A stretch of DNA of 64,000 nt from Streptomyces sp. CB02058 (GTDB taxonomy: Bacteria; Actinomycetota; Actinomycetes; Streptomycetales; Streptomycetaceae): positions 992,001 to 1,056,000 of the forward strand of contig NZ_LIPG01000002.1 in assembly GCF_001905505.1 (NCBI RefSeq), given 5' to 3'. The notes under the pieces were generated by a model. That model was not told the DNA's origin. It saw only the letters and a list, made by a program, of their open reading frames with translations, and did not search any database. The translations under genes and the position numbers were made by a program. This document shows positions 17,925-26,918 of the stretch, piece by piece. How positions within the stretch are numbered: position 1 is the stretch's first letter; every line of letters begins with the position of its first letter.

Positions 17925-19043
17925 TCAGGCCCGGGGCTCGGAGGGCTCGGGGGAGGCCGACGGCTCCTCGGGCTCCGGTGACTCCTCGGGCTTCTCCGGC
18001 TCCTCGGCCGCGCGCTCGGGCAGCTCTGCCGCCAGCGCCGCCGCGGCCTGCACGAGCGGCAGCGCCAGCAGGGCGCCGCTGCCCTCGCCCACGGTCACCC
18101 CGTGGTCGAGGAGCGGGGTCAGCGCCATCCTGTCCAGCGCCTTCACCTGCGCCGGCTCCCCGCTGAGCTGACCCGCGAGCCACCAGTCCGGTGCCCGGAA
18201 GGCCGCCCGCTGGGCCACCAGCGCACAGGCCGCCGAGACCACGCCGTCCAGCACCACCGGCATCCTGCGCACCGCGCTCTGCAGCAGGAACCCGGTCATG
18301 GCCGCGAGATCCGCCCCGCCCACCGCGGCCAGCAGTTCCAGCTGGTCACCGAGGACCGGCCTGGCCCGCCGCAGGGAGTCCCGGACCGCCGCGCACTTGC
18401 GCATCCACGCCAGGTCGTCGATGCCGGCGCCGCCGCGCCCCGTCACGACCGAGGCGTCCGTACCGCACAGGGCCGCGATCAGGGTCGAGGCCGCCGTCGT
18501 ACCGCCGACGCTGATGTCACCCAGCACCACCAGATCGGTGCCGGAGTCGGCCTCCTCGTCGGCGATGCGGATGCCGAGACGTACGGCCGCCTCGGCCTCC
18601 TCGGCCGTCAGCGCGTCCTCGACGTCGATCCGCCCGCTGCCGCGCCGCACCCGGTCGCGTACGACGGACTCGGGCAGCAGCTCCGGGTCGCAGTCCAGGC
18701 CGGCGTCCACGATCCGCACGGGCACGGAGAGGCGGCGGGCCAGCACGGCGACGGGGCTGGCGCCGTCCAGCACGGCCCGCACCAGCTCGTGAGCGGACCC
18801 CGCGGCCCGGCCGGACACCCCGAGCTCCGCCACCCCGTGGTCACCGGCGAAGAGCACGACGCGCGGCCGGTCGACCGGCTTCACCGGGACCGCCTGCTGG
18901 GCGGCCGACAGCCATTCGCCCAGCTCGTCGAGGCGGCCGAGGGCGCCGGACGGAACGGTCAGCCGCTCCCGCCGTGCCTCGGCATCACGCCGTACGCCCC
19001 CGTCGGGGCGCTCGATCAGGTCGGAGAAGTCGTCCAGATTCAC
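17925..19043 (-). CDS. cobT: Nicotinate-nucleotide--dimethylbenzimidazole phosphoribosyltransferase
   Basis: A 372-aa enzyme making alpha-ribazole phosphate from 5,6-dimethylbenzimidazole and nicotinate mononucleotide. Family motifs include VVLFAGDHGVAELGVS, LGDISVGGTTAASTLIAAL and VTGRGGAGIDD. The final ~45 residues are an unusual Glu/Pro/Ser-rich acidic tail (about 335-372) not needed for the fold. It starts with GTG 19043, GAGG upstream. cobU lies 114 bp upstream on the same strand, and cobS lies beyond an opposing gene. Confidence 0.94.
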   Translation of the reverse strand: MNLDDFSDLIERPDGGVRRDAEARRERLTVPSGALGRLDELGEWLSAAQQAVPVKPVDRPRVVLFAGDHGVAELGVSGRAAGSAHELVRAVLDGASPVAVLARRLSVPVRIVDAGLDCDPELLPESVVRDRVRRGSGRIDVEDALTAEEAEAAVRLGIRIADEEADSGTDLVVLGDISVGGTTAASTLIAALCGTDASVVTGRGGAGIDDLAWMRKCAAVRDSLRRARPVLGDQLELLAAVGGADLAAMTGFLLQSAVRRMPVVLDGVVSAACALVAQRAAFRAPDWWLAGQLSGEPAQVKALDRMALTPLLDHGVTVGEGSGALLALPLVQAAAALAAELPERAAEEPEKPEESPEPEEPSASPEPSEPRA

Positions 19044-19157
19044 GGGGGTCTGCCTCGCGGGTCGGCGCTAGGTGGGACGGAACCCGCCGGGGGGCTCCTC
19101 TGCGGAACAGTACCCGGCGCTCCTTTCCGCGTCCCCGGCCCCGCACCCGCCCGCCGA

Positions 19158-20360
19158 TCAGCCCCGCAACACCAGGGCCTGCCCCGCGACCACGAGCAGG
19201 ACGTGCTCGCACTCCGCCGCGAACGCGGCGTTCAGACGGCCCAGTTCGTCCCGGAAACGCCGCCCGGAGGCCGTCGCGGGCACCACACCCGAGCCGGTCT
19301 CGTTGGTCACGGCGACGACCGTACGACGCGTTCCGCGCACCGCCCGGACCAGCTCGGCGACCCGTTCGCGCAGCTTCTCCTCGCCGCCGTCCGCCCACTG
19401 CCCGTCGTCCCACGCCCCGACCCTGTCCATCGCGTCCGTCAGCCACAGCGACAGACAGTCGATCAGGAGCGGAGGACCGTCCTCCTCCAGCAGACCCGCC
19501 AGCTCGCACGTCTCCTCGGTGCGCCAGGCGGCGGGCCTGCGCTCCCGGTGGAGTCCGATCCGGGCCTCCCACTCGCCGTCGCCCTCGCGGCGGCCGCCCG
19601 TCGCGACGTACACCACCTCGGGGAAGGTCTCCAGGCGCTGTTCGGCCTCCACCGACTTGCCCGACCGGGCGCCGCCCGTCACCAGCGTGCGCCGGGGCAC
19701 CTCCGGCACCGCGTGGTAGGCGCCCACCGGCAGCGTCGTCCCGTCCGGCACGGCCCGCGCCCCACCCGCGGCGAGACGCCGGTCCAGCTCCGCGCCCGGG
19801 GGCGCGTCATGGTCCAGATGTACGGCGATCACCTCGGTGGCCGCCCCGACGGCGTCCACCGCCCGCAGTCTCGCCACCGCGTCCGGCCGCGCGACCACAT
19901 CGCACACGACCATGTCGTACGGCTCCGCCACCGGGTCGGCCAGACCCGCGGGGGAGGCCCCGGGCGGCAGGTAGAGCAGGCGCTCGCCGTCCGGCGACGT
20001 CACCTCGTACCCCGTGCCCGGGGCGTCCATCGCCAGCGCCCGCACCCGGTGCCCGCTGATCAGCGTCAGCTCCTGGCCGTCCGGAATCCGCCCCGCGGGC
20101 GGCAGCGAGGCGGGCAGCTCCATCGCGGGCCCGTCGTGAGGGTGGGTCAGCAGCACCTGCCGCACGGCCGCGAGCGAACGGCCCGCGCGGGCCGCGGCGA
20201 ACACGGCGCCCGGGGTGAGATCCAGCAGCAGCGCGTCGTCGACGAGCAGCGCGGTCGCCGCGCGCGCCCGCGCACCACGGGAGGACGCGCAGACGGCGCA
20301 AGGGCAGTCGGGCCGCGGAAGGCCGTCGGGGGCTCCGGTGCCGAGCAGAGTCAGTTCCAC
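19158..20360 (-). CDS. cobU: Fusion: metallo-beta-lactamase-fold domain + adenosylcobinamide kinase/guanylyltransferase CobU
   Basis: A 400-aa two-domain protein. Residues about 1-220 look like a beta-lactamase-fold hydrolase (MELTLLGTGAPDGLPRPDC start, a CPCAVC Cys-rich turn, LLTHPHDGP). Residues about 224-400 are CobU, with the P-loop LVTGGARSGKSVEAEQRL, the family segment VVYVATGGRREGDGEWEARI, and VTNETGSGVVP. CobU phosphorylates and guanylylates adenosylcobinamide. In the N-terminal domain the usual HxHxDH metal motif reads HPHDGP, so the last Asp-His is missing. GGGAGG precedes the GTG. The role of the extra domain is unknown. Confidence 0.9.
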   Translation of the reverse strand: MELTLLGTGAPDGLPRPDCPCAVCASSRGARARAATALLVDDALLLDLTPGAVFAAARAGRSLAAVRQVLLTHPHDGPAMELPASLPPAGRIPDGQELTLISGHRVRALAMDAPGTGYEVTSPDGERLLYLPPGASPAGLADPVAEPYDMVVCDVVARPDAVARLRAVDAVGAATEVIAVHLDHDAPPGAELDRRLAAGGARAVPDGTTLPVGAYHAVPEVPRRTLVTGGARSGKSVEAEQRLETFPEVVYVATGGRREGDGEWEARIGLHRERRPAAWRTEETCELAGLLEEDGPPLLIDCLSLWLTDAMDRVGAWDDGQWADGGEEKLRERVAELVRAVRGTRRTVVAVTNETGSGVVPATASGRRFRDELGRLNAAFAAECEHVLLVVAGQALVLRG

Positions 20361-20446
20361 GTGTCGATCCTCCCGTGTCCATGAACCACCTGCGCGCCCG
20401 GGACACCCACTAGTCTTCGGGGAGCAACGTGACCCAGGAGGCGGAC

Positions 20447-20650
20447 ATGGCGTGGACGTGGCGGTTCGAGAAGTCCGACGGTACGGAGACGGAGCCGGCG
20501 CTGCAGCCGGAGGAGTTCACGACCCAGGGCGACGCGGAGTCCTGGATCGGTGAGTTCTGGAAGGAGCTCCTGGAGGGCGGCGCGGACCAGGTGACGCTCT
20601 TCGAGGACACGACGAAGATCTACGGCCCGATGAGCCTCCAGGCCGACTGA
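20447..20650 (+). CDS. Small acidic protein, unknown function
   Basis: A 67-aa protein starting MAWTWRFEKSDGTETE, rich in Glu/Asp, Trp and Phe, with no signal peptide. GGAGG lies at good distance before ATG 20447. I recall close homologues throughout Streptomyces at this position. It is divergent from the cobU fusion gene, with 86 bp between starts. Function not recognised. Confidence 0.8.
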   Translation: MAWTWRFEKSDGTETEPALQPEEFTTQGDAESWIGEFWKELLEGGADQVTLFEDTTKIYGPMSLQAD

Positions 20651-20724
20651 GGCCGCCCGGCCCGCCCGCGCCCCCGCGCCCGGGCGGGCCACGGCCCTGT
20701 CGCCGCCCCGCCCCCGGCCGGCTC

Positions 20725-21798
20725 TCAGATCTCGCCCAGGGTGACGTCGGCCTTCTTCTGCGAGTCCCCCCGCCGGTAGGTCACCTCGGCCTTGTCGCCC
20801 GGATCCGAGCCCGCCAGGGCCTCCGAGAGCGAGGTGATCGTCGTGATCCTGTCGTCGCCGATCCGGGTGATGACGTCCCCGACGCGCAGGCCCGCCTTCT
20901 CGGCGGCCCCGCCGTCCTCGACGCTCACGATCGCGACACCGGCCGGCCGGTACTCGTCGTCGACGACCGTGCGGCCGGTGATGTTCAGCCCCGCCCGGCC
21001 CGAGTCGGTCACCTTCCCGGACTCGATGATCTGGTCGGCGACCGTACGCACCATCGACACCGGGATGGCGAAGCCGATCCCGGGTGCCGCGCTGCCGCCC
21101 AGCTGAGGGTCCGTCGCCGCGAGGGTCGGGATGCCGATCACCTCGCTGTCGAGGTTCACCAGGGCCCCGCCGCTGTTGCCCGGGTTGATGGCCGCCGAGG
21201 TCTGCACCATGTCGACGAGCGTCGCCCCGGTGCCGCCGCCCGAGCTGCTCTCGCTCACGGTCCGGCCCACGGCCGACACGATGCCCTGGGTGACACTGCT
21301 GGAGAGGCCGAGGGGTGAGCCCATGGCCAGGACGATCTGCCCCACGTCGACCTTCTCGGTGTTGCCGAACTTCGCGGCACGCAGCCCCTCGGGCACGTCG
21401 TCGAGCTTGATGACGGCGAGGTCCTGCGCCGGGTAGGCGGAGACCAGGGAGGCCTTGAGTCCCTGCTCGCCGGTGGCGACGCTGACGTCGAAGGTCTTCT
21501 CCTTGCCCACCACGTGGGCGTTCGTGACGATATGGCCCTTGTCGTCGTAGACGATGCCCGAGCCGAGCCCCTCGCCGGCTCCGACCTGCACCACGGAGGG
21601 CAGCACGTCCCTGATCACGCTCCGGTACTGCTGCTCCAGATCGCCCGTGGCCCGGGCAGCCGCCTCCTGGCGCACCGGGGCGGCGGAAGGGACGGGGGCC
21701 GGTGCCGCGCAGCCGCCCGCGAGGGCGATGGCGCAGAGACCGGCGGCCAGGGGGGTGAGCGAGCGGCGTACCCGGCTGCGGGGAGGGGATGCGTCCAT
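20725..21798 (-). CDS. HtrA/DegP-like serine protease lipoprotein with PDZ domain
   Basis: A 357-aa exported protease. The N-terminus is a lipoprotein signal (AGLCAIALAGGC). The catalytic triad is visible: His in IVTNAHVVG, Asp in AQDLAVIKL, and Ser in SAAINPGNSGGALVNL. A PDZ domain follows at about 260-350 (EDGGAAEKAGLRVGDVITRI). HtrA proteins degrade or monitor misfolded envelope proteins. It stands near pspA, the DUF3043 protein and a two-component system, fitting an envelope-stress neighbourhood. It is transcribed separately from the methyltransferase gene upstream (75-bp gap). Confidence 0.93.
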   Translation of the reverse strand: MDASPPRSRVRRSLTPLAAGLCAIALAGGCAAPAPVPSAAPVRQEAAARATGDLEQQYRSVIRDVLPSVVQVGAGEGLGSGIVYDDKGHIVTNAHVVGKEKTFDVSVATGEQGLKASLVSAYPAQDLAVIKLDDVPEGLRAAKFGNTEKVDVGQIVLAMGSPLGLSSSVTQGIVSAVGRTVSESSSGGGTGATLVDMVQTSAAINPGNSGGALVNLDSEVIGIPTLAATDPQLGGSAAPGIGFAIPVSMVRTVADQIIESGKVTDSGRAGLNITGRTVVDDEYRPAGVAIVSVEDGGAAEKAGLRVGDVITRIGDDRITTITSLSEALAGSDPGDKAEVTYRRGDSQKKADVTLGEI

Positions 21799-21872
21799 GC
21801 CCGGAGTATCGCCAGGCCGTGCCGCGGACGGCCTGCGCTGCTGGGCCGATCAGGCGTACGGTCCCCGCCGTG

Positions 21873-22670
21873 TCAGCCGCGCACCCCGCACAGGTGCAGC
21901 AGCGCGGCGACCCCGCGGTACGGATCGGTCCGCCCCGCACGGTCCTCGGCCGCGTAGACCCGGGCCAGCTCCTCGGGGCCGGGCAGCTCCGCGTCGTTGC
22001 TCACGTTGTCCGTGAAGACCCGCACGCCGTACCAGGCGTGCAGCGGAGCGGCGATCCCCGCGAGCGTGGACCGCAGGGCGTCGAGCCGGTCCGCCCGGAC
22101 GTCGAGTCCGAGCCTGTTCGTGTACGTGTCCGTGTCGAACGCCGCGAGGGCCGCGCCGAAGTCGCCCGCCGTCCCCGGCCGCATCGCGAGCGCGTCCGCG
22201 TTCCGTACGAGCAGGGAGAGCAGCCCGCCGGGTGCCAGCATCCTGGCCAGGCCGGCCAGCATCGGATCGGGCTCGGGGACATACATCAGTACGCCGTGGC
22301 AGAGCACCACGTCGAAGCTGCCCGGCAGGAAGTGCACCCCGGTGTCGCGGCCGTCGCCCTCGATGAGCCGGACCCGCTCCCGGATGCCCTCCGGCTCGCC
22401 CGCGAGCGCCGCCCGCGCCGAGCTCAGCATCTCGCCGTCGGACTCCAGGCCCGTCACGGAGTGGCCGGCCCGCGCCAGCCGCAGTGCCTGCGTGCCCTGG
22501 CCCATGCCGACGTCGAGCACCCGCAGCCGCTGCCCCACGGGGAAGCGCGCGGCTATCTGCTCGTCGAGCTGCCGGGCGACGAGCTCCTGGCGGACCGCGT
22601 TGCGCAGTCCGCCGAGCCCGTCCAGCCACTGCGAGGAAACCCCCGTGAAGCCGGAGGTCTCCGTGCTCAG
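21873..22670 (-). CDS. SAM-dependent methyltransferase, probable CTG start
   Basis: A 265-aa class I methyltransferase. Motif I is LRVLDVGMGQGTQALRLA; later come SFDVVLCHGVLMYVPEPD and GLARMLAPGGLLSLLVRN. No ATG, GTG or TTG exists in frame upstream of a GTG at 22538, but the reading frame is clearly protein-like for 44 codons before it (STETSGFTGVSSQWLDGLGG). A CTG at 22670 overlaps the TGA of the upstream gene as CTGA and has GGAGAG nine bases before it. I infer CTG initiation with translational coupling. Substrate unknown. Confidence 0.85.
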   Translation of the reverse strand: MSTETSGFTGVSSQWLDGLGGLRNAVRQELVARQLDEQIAARFPVGQRLRVLDVGMGQGTQALRLARAGHSVTGLESDGEMLSSARAALAGEPEGIRERVRLIEGDGRDTGVHFLPGSFDVVLCHGVLMYVPEPDPMLAGLARMLAPGGLLSLLVRNADALAMRPGTAGDFGAALAAFDTDTYTNRLGLDVRADRLDALRSTLAGIAAPLHAWYGVRVFTDNVSNDAELPGPEELARVYAAEDRAGRTDPYRGVAALLHLCGVRG

Positions 22671-23266
22671 GGCCGCTCTCCGCGCTTGACCTGCGGCTTG
22701 GGCAGACGCAGCCGGCGCATCTGGAGCGTACGCATCAGGCCGTAGGCCACCGCGCCGCGCTTCGGGGTGTCGGGGAAGCGCTGGGCCAGCTGCTTCCTCA
22801 GCCGGAGGCCGAGGCCGATGGAGTCGACGACGATCAGCACGATCACGCCGAGCCAGAGCAGCAGCGAGATGTTCTGGATGTTCTGCACCTGGATCACGCT
22901 GAGGATCAGGATGATCACCGCGAGCGGGAGGAAGTACTCCGCGATGCAGAAGCGCGAGTCCACGAAGTCGCGGACGTAACGCCGCACGGGACCCTTGTCA
23001 CGCGCCGGCAGATAGCGCTCGTCGCCCGAGGCGAGTGCCTCGCGCTGCCTCGCCATGTCCGCGCGGCGCGCTTCGCGCTGCCGCCTCGCGGCCTCCTTGC
23101 GATCGGTCGGCGCACCACTGGAGGCACGCCTGCGCTGCGTCTGGGCCTCGCTGCGCTTCGGGGTGGGGCGACCCTTGGGAGCCTGAGGGTCGCGGGGCTG
23201 CTTGGAGAGGTCCGCCGTCACCTTGCCGGTGGGGGCCTTCTCTTCCTTGGAACGGCTACGGAACAC
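22667..23266 (-). CDS. DUF3043 membrane protein
   Basis: A 199-aa protein. The first ~110 residues are very basic and hydrophilic (KGRPTPKRSEAQTQRRR, REARRADMARQREAL). Two transmembrane helices follow (about 118-135 and 138-160), then a basic C-terminus. This is the DUF3043 layout. GTG 23266 (VFRSRSKEEK) is preferred; a TTG nine bases upstream is possible. It is head to head with pspA (286 bp between starts) and coupled to the methyltransferase downstream. Function unknown. Confidence 0.85.
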   Translation of the reverse strand: MFRSRSKEEKAPTGKVTADLSKQPRDPQAPKGRPTPKRSEAQTQRRRASSGAPTDRKEAARRQREARRADMARQREALASGDERYLPARDKGPVRRYVRDFVDSRFCIAEYFLPLAVIILILSVIQVQNIQNISLLLWLGVIVLIVVDSIGLGLRLRKQLAQRFPDTPKRGAVAYGLMRTLQMRRLRLPKPQVKRGERP

Positions 23267-23551
23267 AAAACCCAAGGGTACGGGGTCGGCCGCGGCAACC
23301 GAGGACCGGCCGGGAACGATCCGGCAACGGCCTGCGTCCTGAAAAGTGTCCCGACAGGGGCAGAACGGACGTCACCCCTGGTTTCCCCGAGGTTTCTCTA
23401 CTCCCTGCGCGGGAGCGGTCACCGGTGGCAGTCGTCCTTGGGGAGGAGCACATCCGTGCTCGAACAGTGCGGTAATGGAGACAGGGCCCGTACTGTGGGT
23501 TCTGTTGGAGTGCTGGAGCTCAGTTACGTCAGAAGGGGGCGCGCGAAGCCC

Positions 23552-24346
23552 ATGAGCGGTGTCATGAAGCGTATGGGGATGATCTTCCGCGCGAAGGCAA
23601 ACAAGGCCCTGGACCGGGCCGAGGATCCGCGCGAGACCCTCGATTACTCGTACCAGAAGCAGCTCGAACTGCTTCAGAAGGTACGCCGCGGCGTCGCCGA
23701 CGTGGCGACCTCGCGCAAGCGCCTGGAGCTGCAGCTGAACCAGCTGCAGGGACAGTCGTCCAAGCTCGAGGACCAGGGACGCAAGGCACTCGCGCTCGGC
23801 CGCGAGGACCTGGCCCGTGAGGCGCTGTCGAGGCGCGCCGCCCTCCAGCAGCAGGTCACCGACCTGGAGACGCAGCACCAGACGCTGCAGGGCGAGGAGG
23901 AGAAGCTCACTCTCGCGGCCCAGCGGCTCCAGGCCAAGGTCGACGCCTTCCGTACCAAGAAGGAGACCATCAAGGCCACCTACACCGCCGCCCAGGCCCA
24001 GACCCGTATCGGCGAGGCGTTCTCAGGCATCTCCGAGGAGATGGGCGACGTCGGCCTCGCGATCCAGCGGGCCGAGGACAAGACCCAGCAGCTCCAGGCC
24101 CGCGCGGGAGCCATCGACGAGCTGCTGGCCTCCGGCGCCCTCGACGACCCGTCCGGCACGGCGAAGGACGACATCGCCGCCGAGCTGGACCGGATCTCCG
24201 GTGGTACGGATGTAGAGCTGGAACTGCAGCGCATGAAGGCCGAACTGGCCGGCGGTTCCGCAGGGCAGCAGCAGGCCATCGAGGGCGGTGCGCAGGACGC
24301 GGCACCGCAGTCGCAGCAGTCCCCGCACAAGTTCGACAAGCAGTGA
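23552..24346 (+). CDS. pspA: Phage-shock protein A (PspA/IM30 family)
   Basis: A 264-aa membrane-associated coiled-coil protein of the ESCRT-III-like PspA family that stabilises stressed membranes. The N-terminal amphipathic segment MSGVMKRMGMIFRAKANKAL precedes long heptad-rich helices (LDYSYQKQLELLQKVRRGVAD ... LELQLNQLQ; LQQQVTDLETQHQTLQGEEEKL). The C-terminal ~40 residues are Gln/Gly/Ser-rich. The start is ATG 23552 by homology; an ATG 12 bases further in is possible. The 276 bp upstream holds the promoter, without an obvious consensus. The next gene is pspAA, 10 bp away. Confidence 0.93.
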   Translation: MSGVMKRMGMIFRAKANKALDRAEDPRETLDYSYQKQLELLQKVRRGVADVATSRKRLELQLNQLQGQSSKLEDQGRKALALGREDLAREALSRRAALQQQVTDLETQHQTLQGEEEKLTLAAQRLQAKVDAFRTKKETIKATYTAAQAQTRIGEAFSGISEEMGDVGLAIQRAEDKTQQLQARAGAIDELLASGALDDPSGTAKDDIAAELDRISGGTDVELELQRMKAELAGGSAGQQQAIEGGAQDAAPQSQQSPHKFDKQ

Positions 24347-24356
24347 GGGCGGCGTC

Positions 24357-24635
24357 ATGATCGTACGGATCATGGGGGAGGGCCAGGTCAGCCTGGCCGA
24401 CAGCCATGTCGCCGAGCTGAACGAGCTCGACGACATCCTCCTCGCGGAGATGGAGAGCGGTGACGGACCAGGCTTCCGCACCACGCTCCACGCGCTCCTG
24501 GACAAGGTGCGCGAGCTGGGCTCTCCGCTCCCCGACGACTCCCTGGAGCCGTCCGAACTGATCCTGCCGTCACCCGACGCCACGCTCGAAGAGGTGCGCT
24601 CCATGCTCCGCGACGACGGGCTGATCCCCGGCTGA
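24357..24635 (+). CDS. PspA-associated protein PspAA
   Basis: A 92-aa acidic protein starting MIVRIMGEGQVSLADSHVAELNELDD, the pattern of the PspAA family that accompanies actinobacterial pspA genes. It starts 10 bp after pspA and is surely cotranscribed. It probably modulates PspA, but the mechanism is unknown. A hairpin at 24665-24700 closes the unit. Confidence 0.88.
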   Translation: MIVRIMGEGQVSLADSHVAELNELDDILLAEMESGDGPGFRTTLHALLDKVRELGSPLPDDSLEPSELILPSPDATLEEVRSMLRDDGLIPG

Positions 24636-24664
24636 CGAGGCCTGTCCCGCTCCGCACTCCAGAA

Positions 24665-24700
24665 GGTGCCCCGCCCCGGTTCCGTCCGGTGCGGGGCACC
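24665..24700 (+). terminator. pspA-pspAA terminator
   Basis: A 10-bp perfect outer stem (24665-24674 with 24691-24700) plus an inner CCGG/CCGG stem, 30 bp after the pspAA stop. Confidence 0.75.
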
Positions 24701-24781
24701 GTGCCGTGAGCACACCTCCGTGACCGGGTCCGGACACCGCCCGGACCCGCCCGTCGACGACACGCCGTACCGTTGCTCGAC

Positions 24782-26050
24782 GTGACCACCCTCGGAACCG
24801 GGTTCGTGCGCGCCCGCGGCTGGCTGTGCGGCCACCCCCTCGCCTTCGACGCGGGACTCGCCGCCGCCGTGCTCGTCTGCATGATCCTCGCGTCCCTCGC
24901 CGAGCAGAATCCCGGCCACGGGGCGCCCGTCTTCGGCACCCGCACCCCCGAACCGTCGAGCGTGCTCCTGATGGTGCTCGCCGCCGCGGCGCTCGTCCTG
25001 CGCAGACGACGGCCCATGGCGGTGCTCGCCGTGACGGGCTTCCTGACCGCCACCGAGTTCCTCCTGATGGACCCTCCGGCCCCCGTCGTGATGAGCGCGG
25101 TCATAGCGCTCTACACCATCGCCTCCAGCACCGACCGCCCCACCACCTGGCGCGTCGGCATGCTGACCATGGGGGTGCTGACCGGCTCCGCGATGGTGGT
25201 CGGCGCGAGCCCCTGGTACAGCCAGGAGAACCTCGGTGTCCTCGCCTGGAGCGGCCTGGCCTGCGCGGCGGGGGACGCGGTGCGCAGCCGGAGGGCGTTC
25301 GTCGACGCGATCAGGGAACGCGCGGAACGCGCGGAGCGCACCCGCGACGAGGAGGCCCGCCGCAGGGTCGCCGAGGAGCGGCTGCGGATCGCCCGGGACC
25401 TCCACGACGTCGTCGCCCACCACATCGCCCTGGTCAACGTCCAGGCCGGGGTCGCGGCCCACGTCATGGACAAGCGTCCCGACCAGGCGAAGGAAGCCCT
25501 CGCCCATGTGCGGGAGGCCAGCCGCTCCGCGCTGAACGAACTGCGGGCCACGGTCGGGCTGCTGCGCCAGTCCGGCGACCCGGAGGCGCCCACCGAACCC
25601 GCTCCCGGCCTCGCCGTCCTCGACGCGCTGGTGGAGACCTTCCGCAACGCCGGGCTCCCCGTCGAGGTCGCCTGCACCGACCCGGACAGTCCGCTGCCGG
25701 CGGCGGCCGACCTCGCGGCCTACCGGATCATCCAGGAGGCCCTGACCAACGTACGCAAGCACGCGGGCGCCGACGCGAAGGCCGAAGTGAGCGTCGTGCG
25801 GGTCGGGCACACGGCCGAGATCACCGTCCTGGACAACGGCAGGGGCACGGATTCCGCGTGCGATCCCGCCGACGGGGGCGGACACGGGCTGATCGGCATG
25901 CGCGAGCGCGTCACGGCACTCGGAGGGACCCTCACGGCCGGACCCCGTTACGGAGGCGGGTTCAGGGTCCATGCGATCCTGCCGGTCACCTCCCGCACAC
26001 TCGCCCCGGACGGACCGGGCGTGGCGGAGAGGACGAGGGGACGCGCATGA
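24782..26050 (+). CDS. Two-component sensor histidine kinase (NarL-partner class, HisKA_3)
   Basis: A 422-aa membrane kinase. Six hydrophobic segments occupy residues about 20-165 with very short outside loops, suggesting membrane-state sensing. A coiled-coil (RAERAERTRDEEARRRVAEERL) leads into the H-box RIARDLHDVVAHH, with the phospho-acceptor His208. The ATPase domain shows IIQEALTNVRKHA (N-box) and VLDNGRGT ... GGGHGLIGMRERV (G-boxes). GTG 24782 is taken; TTG 24773 is possible. Its stop overlaps the response regulator start as ATGA. It follows pspA-pspAA on the same strand after a terminator. Signal unknown. Confidence 0.93.
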   Translation: MTTLGTGFVRARGWLCGHPLAFDAGLAAAVLVCMILASLAEQNPGHGAPVFGTRTPEPSSVLLMVLAAAALVLRRRRPMAVLAVTGFLTATEFLLMDPPAPVVMSAVIALYTIASSTDRPTTWRVGMLTMGVLTGSAMVVGASPWYSQENLGVLAWSGLACAAGDAVRSRRAFVDAIRERAERAERTRDEEARRRVAEERLRIARDLHDVVAHHIALVNVQAGVAAHVMDKRPDQAKEALAHVREASRSALNELRATVGLLRQSGDPEAPTEPAPGLAVLDALVETFRNAGLPVEVACTDPDSPLPAAADLAAYRIIQEALTNVRKHAGADAKAEVSVVRVGHTAEITVLDNGRGTDSACDPADGGGHGLIGMRERVTALGGTLTAGPRYGGGFRVHAILPVTSRTLAPDGPGVAERTRGRA

Positions 26051-26736
26051 CGCCCATCAAGGTGCTGCTCGCGGACGACCAGGCACTGCTGCGCAGCGCG
26101 TTCCGGGTGCTGGTCGACTCCGAGCCCGACATGCAGGTCGTCGGTGAGGCCGCGGACGGGGCCCAGGCCGTGGAACTGGCCCGCTCGACCCGCGCCGACG
26201 TCGTCCTGATGGACATCCGGATGCCCGGGACCGACGGACTCACCGCCACCCGGGCGATCAGCGCGGACCCGGACCTCGCGGGCGTACGGATCGTCATGCT
26301 CACCACCTTCGAGGTGGACGAGTACGTGGTGCAGTCGCTGCGCGCGGGTGCCTCCGGCTTCCTCGGCAAGGGGGCCGAGCCGGAGGAGCTGCTCAACGCC
26401 ATCCGCGTCGCCGCGGCCGGCGAGGCGCTGCTCTCCCCGGCGGCCACCAAGGGACTCATCGCCACGTTCCTCGCCCAGGGCGGCAGTGCGGGGGAGGGCC
26501 CGGACTCCGCGGAGTACTCCGCGCGTCTGGACGCCCTCACCGGACGCGAGCGCGAGGTGCTCGTACTGGTCGCGGGAGGCCACTCCAACGACCAGATCGC
26601 CGACCGGCTCGTCGTCAGCCCCCTCACCGTGAAGACCCATGTGAACCGGGCCATGGCGAAGCTGGGCGCGCGGGACAGGGCCCAATTGGTGGTCATTGCC
26701 TACGAATCGGGCCTGGTGCGCCCCAGGGTGGACTGA
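26047..26736 (+). CDS. Response regulator, NarL/FixJ family
   Basis: A 229-aa regulator. The receiver domain has acidic DD near residue 10, phospho-acceptor Asp56 in VVLMDIRMPG, and the conserved Lys in GFLGKGAEP. The C-terminal LuxR-type HTH is LTGREREVLVLVAGGHSNDQIADRL with recognition helix VKTHVNRAMAKLGARDR. It is translationally coupled to the kinase by a 4-bp overlap. Targets are unknown; the RND exporter 213 bp downstream and the pspA genes upstream are candidates by position only. Confidence 0.95.
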   Translation: MTPIKVLLADDQALLRSAFRVLVDSEPDMQVVGEAADGAQAVELARSTRADVVLMDIRMPGTDGLTATRAISADPDLAGVRIVMLTTFEVDEYVVQSLRAGASGFLGKGAEPEELLNAIRVAAAGEALLSPAATKGLIATFLAQGGSAGEGPDSAEYSARLDALTGREREVLVLVAGGHSNDQIADRLVVSPLTVKTHVNRAMAKLGARDRAQLVVIAYESGLVRPRVD

Positions 26737-26830
26737 CGGGTGGAGGTCCGGCTACTCCAGATGCGGTACGCCAGGCATGAGAGAGCCACCCGCAGGCCGA
26801 CGATTTCGCGCACGGGATCGGCGAACGTAT

Positions 26831-26918
26831 AGGTGGGCGGGCTGTGTCCCCGATGGTCACCGTTCCGGCTCGCGCCATCCCCGGCGGCCACCCGTGGCCG
26901 CCGAGCAGCCGCCCACCT
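26831..26918 (+). promoter_or_regulatory. Structured leader upstream of the RND transporter
   Basis: An outer stem pairs 26831-26844 with 26906-26918 (about 13 bp with one bulged G; ten consecutive bases AGGTGGGCGG / CCGCCCACCT are perfect). It encloses two hairpins: 26852-26856 with 26875-26879 (5 bp) and 26882-26890 with 26895-26903 (9 bp). The Shine-Dalgarno (AGAGAGACC) and ATG 26950 follow. The shape is a three-way junction. It matches no riboswitch class I can name. It could also be a factor-independent terminator for the two-component operon. Confidence 0.45.
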
